From: Reichenbachiella ulvae
GTDB taxonomy: Bacteria > Bacteroidota > Bacteroidia > Cytophagales > Cyclobacteriaceae
Assembly: GCF_025833875.1 (NCBI RefSeq)
Contig: NZ_JAOYOD010000001.1
Location: 4,216,001-4,280,000 of the forward strand
Direction: 5' to 3'
Length of the DNA stretch: 64,000 nucleotides
Numbering within the stretch: position 1 is the first letter of the stretch; every line of letters begins with the position of its first letter. The notes beneath the pieces were generated by a model that worked only from the letters and a program-made list of their open reading frames with translations, searched no databases and was not told the origin of the DNA. Made by a program: the position numbers and the translations under genes. Positions 35,601 to 44,962 of this stretch are shown one piece after another.

Positions 35601-38205
35601 CGTGAATATGCTGAGCTTTGAACTCGAAAAAGAAGAATACCAGGTAGGGGACGAAATCAAAATCAACATACCGAGCAGCAAAGGATCCAGAATTCTAACG
35701 AGTCTAGAAACAGGAGATAAAATCATTCAATCTTTTTGGGTAGAATCGGAGGAGGAATCTACCACGATTTCCTTCGAGGCGACTAGCGACATGGCACCCA
35801 ATGTATACGCCAACATCATGATGATCCAACCTCATGCGCAAACGGCCAATGATTTACCGATTCGTTTGTATGGCATTCAGTCGATTCAGGTGACCGATCC
35901 TACGACAGTTTTGCATCCAGAGATCAAGATGCCAAAAGAGCTTAGCCCTGAACAGGAATTTACTGTCGAGGTATCAGAGCAAGAGGGCAGAAAAATGGCT
36001 TATACATTAGCGATGGTAGAAGAAGGGCTTTTGGACCTTACCCGCTTCCAGACTCCGAATCCATGGGGAAGTTTCTATGCAAGAGAGTCGCTAGGAGTGA
36101 AAACCTGGGATGTCTATGACGATGTGGTCGGTGCCTATGGTGGCAAGATAGAGAGACTGTTGGCCATCGGTGGAGGGGGTGAAATGGACGAAGAGGCCAA
36201 GAAAAAACTAAAGGCCAATCGATTCAAACCTGTGGTGAAATACTTGGGGCCTTTCTTCCTCGAAAGCGGGAAGACAGCCAAGCACAAAATCAAGATGCCC
36301 CAATATGTCGGTAGTGTCCGTACCATGGTGGTGGCTGGATACGAAGGAGCTTTTGGTTCTGCAGAGGAAACCACAGCCGTGAAGCAGCCTGTAATGGTAC
36401 TGGCCACTTTGCCGCGAGTAGTTGGGCCTGATGAAGAAATCAGCATTCCTGTAACGATATTCGTCAATGATCCGAACGTAAAAACGGTCAATCTAAGTGT
36501 GAGTAGCGATGCAGGCCTGAGTATACTAGGTAGTGCGACACAAAATATCAGCATGAATGGAAATAGCGAAATGGTTCACTATTTCAAGGCCAAGGCTGGG
36601 AGAAACATTGGGATTGCCAAGGTGGAAGTAAAAGCGAAGGCTGGCAATCATGAGGCCAAATATGATGTAGAAATGAATCTGCGTCCGGCTAATCCTATGA
36701 TGGTAGATGTGCAGGACAAATTCCTGTCCGCCAATGAGAGCATACAATTGACTTACGATCCTTTGGGGATGATCGGGACTAATGAGGCCAAATTGGAAAT
36801 TTCTTCTCTGCCTCCGATCAACCTGGAGCAGCGACTGAAGTACCTGATCCGTTATCCTCATGGCTGTATCGAGCAGACTACTTCATCGGTTTTTGCTCAG
36901 CTCTATCTGGGAGAGATTACGAGTTTAAGCGAAAACACCAAATCCGAAATAGAACGAAATATCAAAGCGGCCATCGATCGACTTAGAACTTTCCAGACCA
37001 TCAATGGCGGGTTTAGCTACTGGCCAGGTCAGGCGATGGAGAGCGATTGGGGCAGTAACTATGCAGGACACTTTTTGGTTGAGGCCAAAAAGGCAGGTTA
37101 TGCTGTTCCGGAAAACATGTTGAGTTCCTGGATCAAATACCAAAAGAATCAAGCGCGCCAATGGTCTCGCGGAGGACGAACAAGAAGCGATCTGGTTCAG
37201 GCTTATCGCCTGTATGGACTGGCGCTGGCTGGAGAAAAGGCCATGGGAGCGATGAACCGACTGAAGGAAACTACTCCGCTTTCCAACTCTGCCAAATGGC
37301 GACTGGCACTCACTTATGCAGTGGCTGGATACGACGATGTGGCCAACGAACTGGTGGCAGACCTGAGTACAACCGTAGAGGATTATCGAGAGCTGTCCTA
37401 TACTTATGGATCTGGAACCAGAGATGAGGCCATGATTTTGGAGACCTTGGCTTATTTGGATCAGAAAGAAAAAGCCTTCCCTGTGCTGCAGCGATTGGCA
37501 GAGAAGATGGGGCAGAAAAACCAATGGATGAGTACGCAGACAACCGCCTTCTGTTTGATCGGAATTCAGGCCTATACAAAAGGGGTCGACACCAAAAATG
37601 TGAGCTTTCAGGTCAAGGAAGGTGGAGCTAATGCCGATTATCAAACGGGAAATTACATCACGACTGTGGTGCTAAAGGATGTTGACAAGAAGGTTCCGTT
37701 GTCCGTAAGCAACTCAGGAAATGCCCCAATCTATGTGCGATTGATACGCGGAGGGATTCCAATCGAAGGAAATGAAGAAGCCAGAGCCAGAAACTTATCC
37801 TTTAAGGTGAAATATGTCGCTCGAGATGGTTCTACGCTTGATCCAGCGGACATAGCGCAAAGCACGGATTTCTCCGTCTTGATGACGGTACACAATACTG
37901 GCTTGAAGGGAGATTACGAAGAGTTGGCATTGACTCACATTTTCCCATCCGGATGGGAAATCCTGAATGATCGAATCGGAGGCGAATCACAGAGCACAAG
38001 CTATGATGTACCCGAGTATTCGGATATCAGGGATGATCGCGTGATGATCTATTTTGATCTAAAAGCCAATGAGAAGAAAACCTTCGAGGTAAAGTTGAAT
38101 GCTGCCTACAAGGGTAAATACTACATGCCAGCTGCCGTAGTAGAAGCCATGTACGATAACGATATCTATGCGAATACGGCCGGGAAGTGGGTGACTTTGG
38201 AATGA
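32686..38205 (+). CDS. Bacterial alpha-2-macroglobulin, thioester type, lipoprotein
   Basis: This 1839-aa protein traps proteases in the periplasm. The signal MKKISCLFSLLLLIYAC places the lipidation cysteine at C17. The layout is that of YfhM-type macroglobulins: N-terminal MG domains, a central bait-region neighbourhood with GERGVWRPGDDIYLSFML (MG2-like), and a C-terminal thioester domain with GCIEQ (C1394 to Q1397), the residues that form the internal thioester. An acidic insert at about 450-480 (ENWEEEEEESNWDS) is unusual. It is followed by a YARHG lipoprotein gene and a PBP1C gene, the classical partner of YfhM. Confidence 0.95.
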   Translation: MKKISCLFSLLLLIYACGDKNASNETNKFDSPKSLFVDYISEYSSGLISSSAPIVIKLSKSVEGIKPGDTASDLIKFDPNIKGEAKWEDDRTVVFQPEGKLPQSQSYQAVFKIGEILETPSDRKEFKFSFKTLLQNFDVEFKGLSPYDITDLTRVKLEGSIQTADVADAQSIEKILSAQQNGKALDISWTHQLEKKVSNFSIEQISRGKKESEVQISWKGEAIGVDEEDDEDYVIPALDDFKITNVKVNRGTDKYISVIFSDPLLAKQNLSGFVTLNRSEPRYVIDKNELKLYPTSNLQGQVNLKVFSKIKNVAGFTLKADYEASFRLSQSKPDVRIVANDGVIIPNSEGLILPFEAVGLKAVDVMVVQVFSENVFQHLQVNNLQGHSELSRVGRPVIKKVVDLRGQGVTDLNVWNRYTLDLASIIEVDPGAMYEVQMSFRPQHSIYFCSNGDEEIEELSLNENWEEEEEESNWDSYQYYYNSDYDWRERENPCHISYYMYRDKAKKMVFASDIGLIAKRADKGDLHVFASNLVDAKAMADVNFAVYDYQHQVVGSGIANSKGEAKIQIKGNPFLLMAKKGEQYAYLKLSDGESLSLSNFNTTGQEIKEGIKGYIYGERGVWRPGDDIYLSFMLDDPQHRLPENYPVVLELNNPMGQRVKKVVKSESVEGLYHFALNTSPDAPTGNWQAVVKAGGASFTKKLKIETVKPNRLKIELDFKQDRITAAQGSVSGSLDVKWLHGAVANGLKAEYDMTLYPVKTTFEDYPNYTFDDNSKDFYSSTEQIFSGRLDQNGHASVNVPIETQENAPGALRAVFDGKVYEEGGNFSIDKTSIPFYPYASFVGIQAPEGDKRGMLLTDEDHTIQIATVSADGKALSRSDLEVELYKLEWRWWWDQSANQAGYVSRSYSSPIQTDRVDSNGGKATWKLRVNHPSWGRYFLRVTDPVSGHSVGKVIYMDWPGWAGKGKRGDMGGVNMLSFELEKEEYQVGDEIKINIPSSKGSRILTSLETGDKIIQSFWVESEEESTTISFEATSDMAPNVYANIMMIQPHAQTANDLPIRLYGIQSIQVTDPTTVLHPEIKMPKELSPEQEFTVEVSEQEGRKMAYTLAMVEEGLLDLTRFQTPNPWGSFYARESLGVKTWDVYDDVVGAYGGKIERLLAIGGGGEMDEEAKKKLKANRFKPVVKYLGPFFLESGKTAKHKIKMPQYVGSVRTMVVAGYEGAFGSAEETTAVKQPVMVLATLPRVVGPDEEISIPVTIFVNDPNVKTVNLSVSSDAGLSILGSATQNISMNGNSEMVHYFKAKAGRNIGIAKVEVKAKAGNHEAKYDVEMNLRPANPMMVDVQDKFLSANESIQLTYDPLGMIGTNEAKLEISSLPPINLEQRLKYLIRYPHGCIEQTTSSVFAQLYLGEITSLSENTKSEIERNIKAAIDRLRTFQTINGGFSYWPGQAMESDWGSNYAGHFLVEAKKAGYAVPENMLSSWIKYQKNQARQWSRGGRTRSDLVQAYRLYGLALAGEKAMGAMNRLKETTPLSNSAKWRLALTYAVAGYDDVANELVADLSTTVEDYRELSYTYGSGTRDEAMILETLAYLDQKEKAFPVLQRLAEKMGQKNQWMSTQTTAFCLIGIQAYTKGVDTKNVSFQVKEGGANADYQTGNYITTVVLKDVDKKVPLSVSNSGNAPIYVRLIRGGIPIEGNEEARARNLSFKVKYVARDGSTLDPADIAQSTDFSVLMTVHNTGLKGDYEELALTHIFPSGWEILNDRIGGESQSTSYDVPEYSDIRDDRVMIYFDLKANEKKTFEVKLNAAYKGKYYMPAAVVEAMYDNDIYANTAGKWVTLE

Positions 38206-38240
38206 CAGTATGCCAATTTTTTCTGTGTAATAAATTATTT

Positions 38241-39170
38241 ATGATAAATAAACTGATATATCTAGCAGTTTTGGTTTTGATCATTTCCTGTGGTTTTGAA
38301 AAGAAGGAAAATAACTCCATAAAAACTGAATTGATTGCTATTGAAGATCTCAATGAAAAATCATTGGATGACCTGAGAATAATCAGAAATGAAATTTTTG
38401 CCAGAAAGGGGTACAGGTTTAAATCGGACGACCTTGTTAAATATTTTTCGGGTTTTGACTGGTATGAACCCAAGTATGACAATGTTGATTCTTTGCTATC
38501 TGATTTGGATAAGCAAAACATCCAAAACATAGTAGAATTGGAAAAAGAAAAAAGAAGAGAATTAGAGCGAAAAGAAATTAAGATTGACGATGCAGTACTG
38601 AGCCAATATGAAAGTTCTGAGTTATCCGCAGATGGGTGGACTAAGCAATTTCTGGCAAAGATGTTTCAGACTATAGATCAGTTCGAGGGAAGACCAGCAG
38701 ATACCACCATGTTTACAATTGGAAATATAGATGGAATAGGTAATCAAGATACTATCAAAACTCATATTCAAGCTGTTGACAATGATATTTTTGTTAGTTC
38801 TACTTGGAGCAGAAAAGGGGAAATAATTTGGAGTAATTCTCAAAAAAACCCATATCTAGGAATAAATTCTGACGACATTTTCTCCTACGAAGGGAGACAT
38901 CCATGGGTCACTTTTACTATCGCGCTAAATTATAGTTCGCCAGAATTAAGTAGTCGAAATGATTACGCTGGTATCGATAGGGAAACCGCTATCAAAATGG
39001 CAGAATGGTACATTGAAAGAAAAAACCTCAATATTTCAATGGTTGAATATACTTCATATTTTGATTCATTCGACGGTCAACTGATCCTCTTTGGAGAACC
39101 TGAAATTAGGCATGAATTGATGCAATGGTATGAGCCAAAGAAGCAGTTCATATTGTATTATGCTCCATGA
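38241..39170 (+). CDS. Lipoprotein with YARHG domain, 309 aa
   Basis: ATG at 38241 gives MINKLIYLAVLVLIISCG, a lipoprotein signal with C17; upstream starts add a non-signal leader. Residues about 38-80 (LDDLRIIRNEIFARKGYRFK through FSGFDWYEPKYDN) match the YARHG domain, found in extracellular bacterial proteins of unknown function. The remaining 200 residues are unassigned. It lies 35 nt after the macroglobulin gene and 208 nt before pbpC, and looks more AT-rich than both neighbours, which hints at a later insertion. Confidence 0.8.
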   Translation: MINKLIYLAVLVLIISCGFEKKENNSIKTELIAIEDLNEKSLDDLRIIRNEIFARKGYRFKSDDLVKYFSGFDWYEPKYDNVDSLLSDLDKQNIQNIVELEKEKRRELERKEIKIDDAVLSQYESSELSADGWTKQFLAKMFQTIDQFEGRPADTTMFTIGNIDGIGNQDTIKTHIQAVDNDIFVSSTWSRKGEIIWSNSQKNPYLGINSDDIFSYEGRHPWVTFTIALNYSSPELSSRNDYAGIDRETAIKMAEWYIERKNLNISMVEYTSYFDSFDGQLILFGEPEIRHELMQWYEPKKQFILYYAP

Positions 39171-39378
39171 GTTGTTTTGAGGACAATTAACAATATTCGT
39201 ATTTGAGTATGATCTAGTTAGCTTAGGACCAATAAGCGAATTTATTTCTTCTGAATAAGTAGAGGAAAACAAGGGGAACTTTGTGTGCTACTAGTTATTT
39301 CTTTTCATCAATAACCTGCAATGAATAAAAATTATTTTACCAATCTGACTCCAGACAGGATCCAAAAAACATGAAGGG

Positions 39379-41760
39379 ATGATTTCAGTAAATAAAACCT
39401 GGAATTATCTCAAGTCGCGAAAGCCCTACCAAAAGATTCTTTTGCTAGGGCTTTTGGTCTGTGGGGCGGTTTTATTGGCTCCTTTGCCTTCTCCTGTTTT
39501 TGAGACTCCCTATGCTACTACGCTGGAAACCAGGGACGGGCACCTACTGGGTGCAATGATTGCTGAGGATGGGCAGTGGCGATTTCCCAAACAGGACAGC
39601 GTTCCAGCTAGGTTTGCTGTGGCAATCCGAATGTTTGAAGATGAGTATTTTCCTTATCATTTTGGTGTCAATCCTGTTTCGGTATTTAAGGCACTATTGA
39701 CTAATTGGGAAGAGGGAAGAATCGTGCGAGGAGGCAGTACGCTGAGTATGCAGGTCATACGATTGTCCAGAAACAATCCACCACGTACCCTATGGGAAAA
39801 GCTTTGGGAAACCTGGTTGGTCTTGAAACTGGAACTACTCTACAGCAAATCAGAAATTCTGGATATGTATGCCGGGCATGCGCCCTTTGGGGGCAATGTG
39901 GTAGGACTGGAAGCTGCGGCATGGCGTTACTTTGGCAGGTCGCCGCACGAACTGTCATGGGGAGAAACAGCAGCCCTGGCGGTATTGCCGAATAGTCCGT
40001 CGCTGGTAAGACCGGGTAAGAATGAGACTTTACTAGCCAAAAAACGCGCCTTCCTTTTGGGCAAACTGCTGGATCGAGGGGTTTTGGATTCTATGACCTA
40101 TCGTTTGGCACTTGAGGAAGACCTGCCGGGACAGCCGAGAGACTTACCGAGATTGGCTCCCCATTTATTGACAAGAGTGATGGCGGAAGGTCATGCTGGT
40201 GAGCGAAATGTAGTCGCTCTGGATGAAAGGCTCCAACGCATCGTAGTTCAAAAAGCCAACGCCCATAGCAGGAGGATGAAGTCCAATTACATACACAATG
40301 CCGCGGTATTGGTAGTAGATCTGGAAAACGCAAAAGTAAAGGCCTATGTGGGCAATACTGATGCAGGTGATCTGCATGGGGAAGATGTAGATGTGATCCC
40401 TGCGATGCGTAGTACAGGTAGCTTGCTCAAGCCATTTCTCTATGCTGCGGCTATCGATCAGGGAGTGATTGCCCCTCAGCAGTTGACCAAAGATTATCCC
40501 CTGATCCATCAGGGCTTCTCTCCCAAAAACTTTGACAAGACCTATCGAGGTGCGGTGGCTGCCGATGAAGCACTGCGACGATCTCTCAACCTGCCCTTTG
40601 TTAATATCCTGATGGACTATGGATATGAAGCCTTCCATGCCAAACTTCAATCCTTAGGCATGAACAGTTTGAAGCAGGGGGCGGATCATTACGGACTATC
40701 GCTGATACTGGGTGGATCGGAATCCAGTCTCTGGGAGCTGACCAATATGTATGTGAACTTATTTGCGGTTTATCAAAATGGACTGGACCGACCTGTGACC
40801 CGAAGCTATGATAGAAGCGACTATCGTCAGATCACCTATGAGGCTAGCCAGCCTGCTGAAGTACTGTCGGTAGATGGGGAACCATTGAGTATTTCTGCCA
40901 TTTGGTCTACGCTGCAGGCTATGACTCAGCTCAGCCGTCCGCAGGATTATACAGACTACCCATGGTCGCAGCGTCACAGTCAGATCGCCTGGAAGACAGG
41001 AACCAGTTTTGGATTTAGAGATGCCTGGGCCATCGGCCTCAATGGTAAGTATGCAGTGGGTGTGTGGGTAGGCAATGCCGATGGAGAAGGCCGTCCGGGT
41101 TTAGTCGGTGTGCAGGCTGCAGCCCCTTTGATGTTCGATGTGTTTTCCGTGCTGGATGGTAAACTGGAGTTAATAGTGCCCACCTCAGAGACGGCAGAGT
41201 TTAGCATCTGTCACCAAAGTGGACAGAGAGCTGGTGACTATTGCGGCGAAAGCCAATTGATGAGTTTGCCTGTTTCGGTGAGTCAGTCAGAGATTTGTAC
41301 TTATCACCGTACGGTTCATCTGGATAGTACGCGTAGTTTTCGTGTAAATAGCTCTTGCTACCCAGTTAATCAGATGCTGCATGAATCCTGGTTTGTTTTG
41401 CCTCCGGTGCAGGCCTGGTATTACCGCCGATATCATTCGGATTACCAATCTTTACCTCCTTTCTTACCAAGCTGCGATGAAGCACTATCAGGGAAGAAGA
41501 TGTCTTTTATCTATCCTAAGAATCGATCTCGTGTTTTCATCCCAAGAGAAATAGATGGAACGCGGGGAAAGGCAGTTTTCGAAATCGCCCATGAAGACAG
41601 AAAGGAGAAGCTATACTGGCACCTGGATGGCGAGTATCTGGAAGTGACAACTGCTCCTCATCAATTGGGTATTTCTACTTTCGCAGGTCAGCATCAGTTA
41701 CATGTTGTCGATGAGGATGGTTTTGAACTTAATTTAAATTTTGAGGTGATCAGGGAATAG
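39379..41760 (+). CDS. pbpC: Penicillin-binding protein 1C
   Basis: A bifunctional peptidoglycan synthase with one N-terminal transmembrane helix (about 18-37). The GT51 glycosyltransferase domain has catalytic-type E87 in FEDEYFPYHFGVN, then RGGSTLSMQVIRLSRN. The transpeptidase domain has SLLK (S348, K351), SLN in RRSLNLPFVN, and KTGT from K539. A C-terminal BiPBP_C domain (about 705-790; MSFIYPKNRSRVFIPRE) marks the PBP1C class. The pairing with a nearby thioester macroglobulin is a conserved arrangement taken to reflect repair after protease attack on the envelope. Confidence 0.96.
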   Translation: MISVNKTWNYLKSRKPYQKILLLGLLVCGAVLLAPLPSPVFETPYATTLETRDGHLLGAMIAEDGQWRFPKQDSVPARFAVAIRMFEDEYFPYHFGVNPVSVFKALLTNWEEGRIVRGGSTLSMQVIRLSRNNPPRTLWEKLWETWLVLKLELLYSKSEILDMYAGHAPFGGNVVGLEAAAWRYFGRSPHELSWGETAALAVLPNSPSLVRPGKNETLLAKKRAFLLGKLLDRGVLDSMTYRLALEEDLPGQPRDLPRLAPHLLTRVMAEGHAGERNVVALDERLQRIVVQKANAHSRRMKSNYIHNAAVLVVDLENAKVKAYVGNTDAGDLHGEDVDVIPAMRSTGSLLKPFLYAAAIDQGVIAPQQLTKDYPLIHQGFSPKNFDKTYRGAVAADEALRRSLNLPFVNILMDYGYEAFHAKLQSLGMNSLKQGADHYGLSLILGGSESSLWELTNMYVNLFAVYQNGLDRPVTRSYDRSDYRQITYEASQPAEVLSVDGEPLSISAIWSTLQAMTQLSRPQDYTDYPWSQRHSQIAWKTGTSFGFRDAWAIGLNGKYAVGVWVGNADGEGRPGLVGVQAAAPLMFDVFSVLDGKLELIVPTSETAEFSICHQSGQRAGDYCGESQLMSLPVSVSQSEICTYHRTVHLDSTRSFRVNSSCYPVNQMLHESWFVLPPVQAWYYRRYHSDYQSLPPFLPSCDEALSGKKMSFIYPKNRSRVFIPREIDGTRGKAVFEIAHEDRKEKLYWHLDGEYLEVTTAPHQLGISTFAGQHQLHVVDEDGFELNLNFEVIRE

Positions 41761-41800
41761 GTACTACAAATAACTAAGAATATTTTTACCTTCGGTACTG

Positions 41801-44800
41801 GTGAAGAAGACAATAAAAATCATATCATTCATTTTTCTTGCTTTGGTTCTGTTGGCCGTAGCTCTTGAACTGACGGTCCGTTATTTCTTTCATGAACGAA
41901 TCAAAGCTGAGATTGAAGCCATTGTCAATGATGTTTTAGAGTCGGAAATCAATTTCAATGACATTCATGTTTCGAGTATTCGCAACTTCCCCTCTTCAAC
42001 TGTATTTATAGATTCCTTGTGGATCATAGAGAATGGTCACACGGTTTTGGCCATAGATGAGATGTTTCTCCGCATCAATCCGAGGGACCTGATCAACGAC
42101 AATTTTATCTTTTCTGAGGTGCTGGTCGAGCGGGCGTTTTTCCATTCCTATGTGGATTCTTTGGCTCAGAAGTATATGATTCGTGGCAAGAAACACCCCG
42201 ATCAGGCCAGCAAAACTTTCGACTATCATATCCCGCAGATAGATCTAAGGGATGTAGAGATCAGAGTGACGAATGATTATAAAAAGAATGACCTTGAGAT
42301 CTCCATTGATGAGGGTCATTTTCAAATGATATCAACCAATGATCTGATCTCCTTTGAAGGGAGCGCTAGTGGTATGCTGCAGCGTATGATCAATAAGGGA
42401 AAACCAGTAGCAAGGGGAATACCAGTTTCGACAGATGACGCAGCCTTTCGTATTGGTCAACTGGACAAGCGCAATTTGTTTGAAGGGACCTTGAAATTGG
42501 ACAAGGCGAATGTCAAAGTGAATGGCGTATTGAAACCTACTGGGGATGGTAATATCCTGGATATGAATCTGGAAGGTGCAGAGGCAGATCTTAATAACTA
42601 TCTGGCCTTGATTCCCCAACTCAAAGATTTTCCTTTCAAACAAACCAGCCCCGATGCACACCTGAGTTTTAGGATGCGGTCCACCGGGTTTATTGACCCG
42701 ACCCATTTTCCTAATGTTGATTTGGACTTTATGCTGACCCATGCCGATTTCGAAAAGGAAGGGATTCCTTACAAGATCCAGGATGTGTATCTGAACGGCA
42801 TCTATTCTAATGGAAAGGAAGCAACACCAGAATCGAGTTTTCTTATTATCAAGGAAGGCTTTGCTAGGGTAAAAGAAAGTTTTGTAAGGCTGAGTGGAAG
42901 TATGGCAAACTTTAAGGATCCTTATATCGATTTGGACTTAGAGTCAGAGTTGAGTTTGGAGGAACTAAACAATTTGTTTGACCTCCCAAAAGTTGGACAA
43001 CTGGCCGGAAAAATAAAAGTCAATCTGGATCTGGAAGGTAAACTATCCAACCGAGACGATTTGACCAGTAAGGCTTATCGCGAATTCAAAGGGAATGTTG
43101 AGTTTTTGGATGTTTCGGGAGATATACCTTCTTTGGGTCTGGAAACCCATCATTTGGATGGGTCGATATCTATTCAGGACGAAAACATTTTATTGGAAAA
43201 CTTTAAGGGCTTGATTAATCAATCCCCTTTTGCTTTGAACGGAGGCTTGTACAATTTCATGCCACTGCTGGACTCGAGTTCTATCCGTCGCTCCAGAGCT
43301 AATCTGTATGTGAATGTAGATAAGTTTCTTTTTAAGAGAGCACAAATTCAGTCTTCGGAAGGTACCGAAAATTCGGGTATCGATTTTAGTTTCTTTCCTA
43401 AGCGACTCGACTTTGGCTTAAAACTGACCTCCAGAAAACTGGCTTTAGATGGTATTGCTATAGAAAAAGTGAATATGGGAATTCAGCTCAACAGCGATTC
43501 TATTTTGGTCGATAGATTTCATTTTTTCTTTGATCGTGGCGATATCAGAGTATCAGGGAGTAGCAAATTCAAGAATGGAAAACCAATCAAAAATGACATT
43601 CGCCTAACTGCTGATCTGCACCATGTCAATCTAGACACCTTGCTCACTAGTGAATTGTTTTCCAAAAAAGAATCGAAAAAGGGCAAAGGAGCCAGCTCGA
43701 TTCCGGATAACATGAGTGTAACTGCTCAGGTTAGTATGGATGAGTTTATTTTTAAAAATCATGAATTCAGGAATGTAGCCCTAAAGGCCAACTACCAAGA
43801 TGATAAATTGAAATTGACGCATCTGGATTTTGATTTCGAGTTGGGAGAGGTTAGGTCTAGCTGGGATGTAGAATCGATTTTGGATGCACCGGTGATAGAT
43901 GGAAAGCTGGACATGAGGCTGGATCCCGTTCAGGTCAATCAGATGCGTGAGTATTATACGACCTTTAGACCTCCAAAAGACAGTGCCAAACTCAAAAATG
44001 AAAAGTCGAGTTTTTATTATAAGGACATCGAGATCAAGATATCTGCACCGAGAGTGAGTCACCATGATATTATTGCGAAAAATCTAAAATCTGATTTCGT
44101 ACTGTTTGAGAACAACATGAGATTGAATTATCTGAATTTTGATTTGTTCGGAGGCCAATTCAATCTCAGAGGTTTGTTAGAGCAAAATGACACGATTCAT
44201 GTAGTGAGCACTGCGAAACTACAAGCCAGAAATATCGATGCAACTCAGGTAGTGGCTGCTTTGCCTCAGCACGAAGGCAGTATCGTCACCAAAGAAAATG
44301 TCTATGGAAAGGTACAAGTCGATGGGATGTTGATCCTGCACTATGACGAAAACCTATTGTATCGAAAGAATGATATGATTGGTCGTGTTCAGCTGAGTTT
44401 GGATCAAGGGCGCCTCATCCAGTTTCGCCCTGTGACCGAATCGCTGAAGTTTCTGAAAGCAGAGGCCACAGATACGATTTTCGTGGTGAATGATCAGATA
44501 GACATGCTCTTTCACAACGACGAAATATTGGTGCCCAACACTGTATTTGCCACCAACCTGACCAATATTGAATTTATGGGTTATCACAATCAGGAAATAG
44601 ATTTTGGTTTCAATCTCAAAGTCAGTGTCAGTGATTTGCTGAAATCAGAGAAAAAGAAAAAGGCCAGAATGCAGGAAGAAGACGCTCAGGTCAAAGGGCT
44701 CCACTATTATTTGGGTGCCCGGACACGGGAGAGTAAACTCAAGATCGAATCCTTGAAAAAGAAGGATTATCAATGGCAGGAAAAGCTTCTTCAAACCCGA

Positions 44801-44863
44801 TACAAACAAGTAGATGTCCTACTCGGTTTTAATATCGAGAAGTATAAGGAGATGTTGGATTGA
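41801..44863 (+). CDS. AsmA-like membrane-anchored protein, 1020 aa
   Basis: The GTG-started protein has an N-terminal membrane anchor (IISFIFLALVLLAVALELTV, about 7-26) and a long periplasmic body of beta-rich repeats, beginning with the AsmA-type region (SEINFNDIHVSSIRNFPSST, ENGHTVLAIDEMFLRI). Late in the protein, VQLSLDQGRLIQFRPVTESL and FATNLTNIEFMGYHNQEIDF resemble AsmA C-terminal domains. AsmA/TamB-like proteins form hydrophobic grooves moving phospholipid or helping outer-membrane assembly. It lies 40 nt after pbpC, probably in the same operon. Exact role inferred. Confidence 0.85.
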   Translation: MKKTIKIISFIFLALVLLAVALELTVRYFFHERIKAEIEAIVNDVLESEINFNDIHVSSIRNFPSSTVFIDSLWIIENGHTVLAIDEMFLRINPRDLINDNFIFSEVLVERAFFHSYVDSLAQKYMIRGKKHPDQASKTFDYHIPQIDLRDVEIRVTNDYKKNDLEISIDEGHFQMISTNDLISFEGSASGMLQRMINKGKPVARGIPVSTDDAAFRIGQLDKRNLFEGTLKLDKANVKVNGVLKPTGDGNILDMNLEGAEADLNNYLALIPQLKDFPFKQTSPDAHLSFRMRSTGFIDPTHFPNVDLDFMLTHADFEKEGIPYKIQDVYLNGIYSNGKEATPESSFLIIKEGFARVKESFVRLSGSMANFKDPYIDLDLESELSLEELNNLFDLPKVGQLAGKIKVNLDLEGKLSNRDDLTSKAYREFKGNVEFLDVSGDIPSLGLETHHLDGSISIQDENILLENFKGLINQSPFALNGGLYNFMPLLDSSSIRRSRANLYVNVDKFLFKRAQIQSSEGTENSGIDFSFFPKRLDFGLKLTSRKLALDGIAIEKVNMGIQLNSDSILVDRFHFFFDRGDIRVSGSSKFKNGKPIKNDIRLTADLHHVNLDTLLTSELFSKKESKKGKGASSIPDNMSVTAQVSMDEFIFKNHEFRNVALKANYQDDKLKLTHLDFDFELGEVRSSWDVESILDAPVIDGKLDMRLDPVQVNQMREYYTTFRPPKDSAKLKNEKSSFYYKDIEIKISAPRVSHHDIIAKNLKSDFVLFENNMRLNYLNFDLFGGQFNLRGLLEQNDTIHVVSTAKLQARNIDATQVVAALPQHEGSIVTKENVYGKVQVDGMLILHYDENLLYRKNDMIGRVQLSLDQGRLIQFRPVTESLKFLKAEATDTIFVVNDQIDMLFHNDEILVPNTVFATNLTNIEFMGYHNQEIDFGFNLKVSVSDLLKSEKKKKARMQEEDAQVKGLHYYLGARTRESKLKIESLKKKDYQWQEKLLQTRYKQVDVLLGFNIEKYKEMLD

Positions 44864-44890
44864 TCGCACCCGCTGATTCAATAGTGGCTT

Positions 44891-44933
44891 AAAAACAAAA
44901 AAGTCTCTGCCCTAATGATAAGGAACAGAGACT
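44891..44933 (-). terminator. Rho-independent terminator after the DUF4249 gene
   Basis: AGTCTCTG and CAGAGACT (44902-44909 and 44926-44933) form an 8-bp stem with a 16-nt loop. On the minus strand it is followed by TTTTTTGTTTTT. It lies 29 nt past the stop. Confidence 0.85.
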
Positions 44934-44962
44934 GCATGGCTATAAAAATTTTTCAACTTGGA

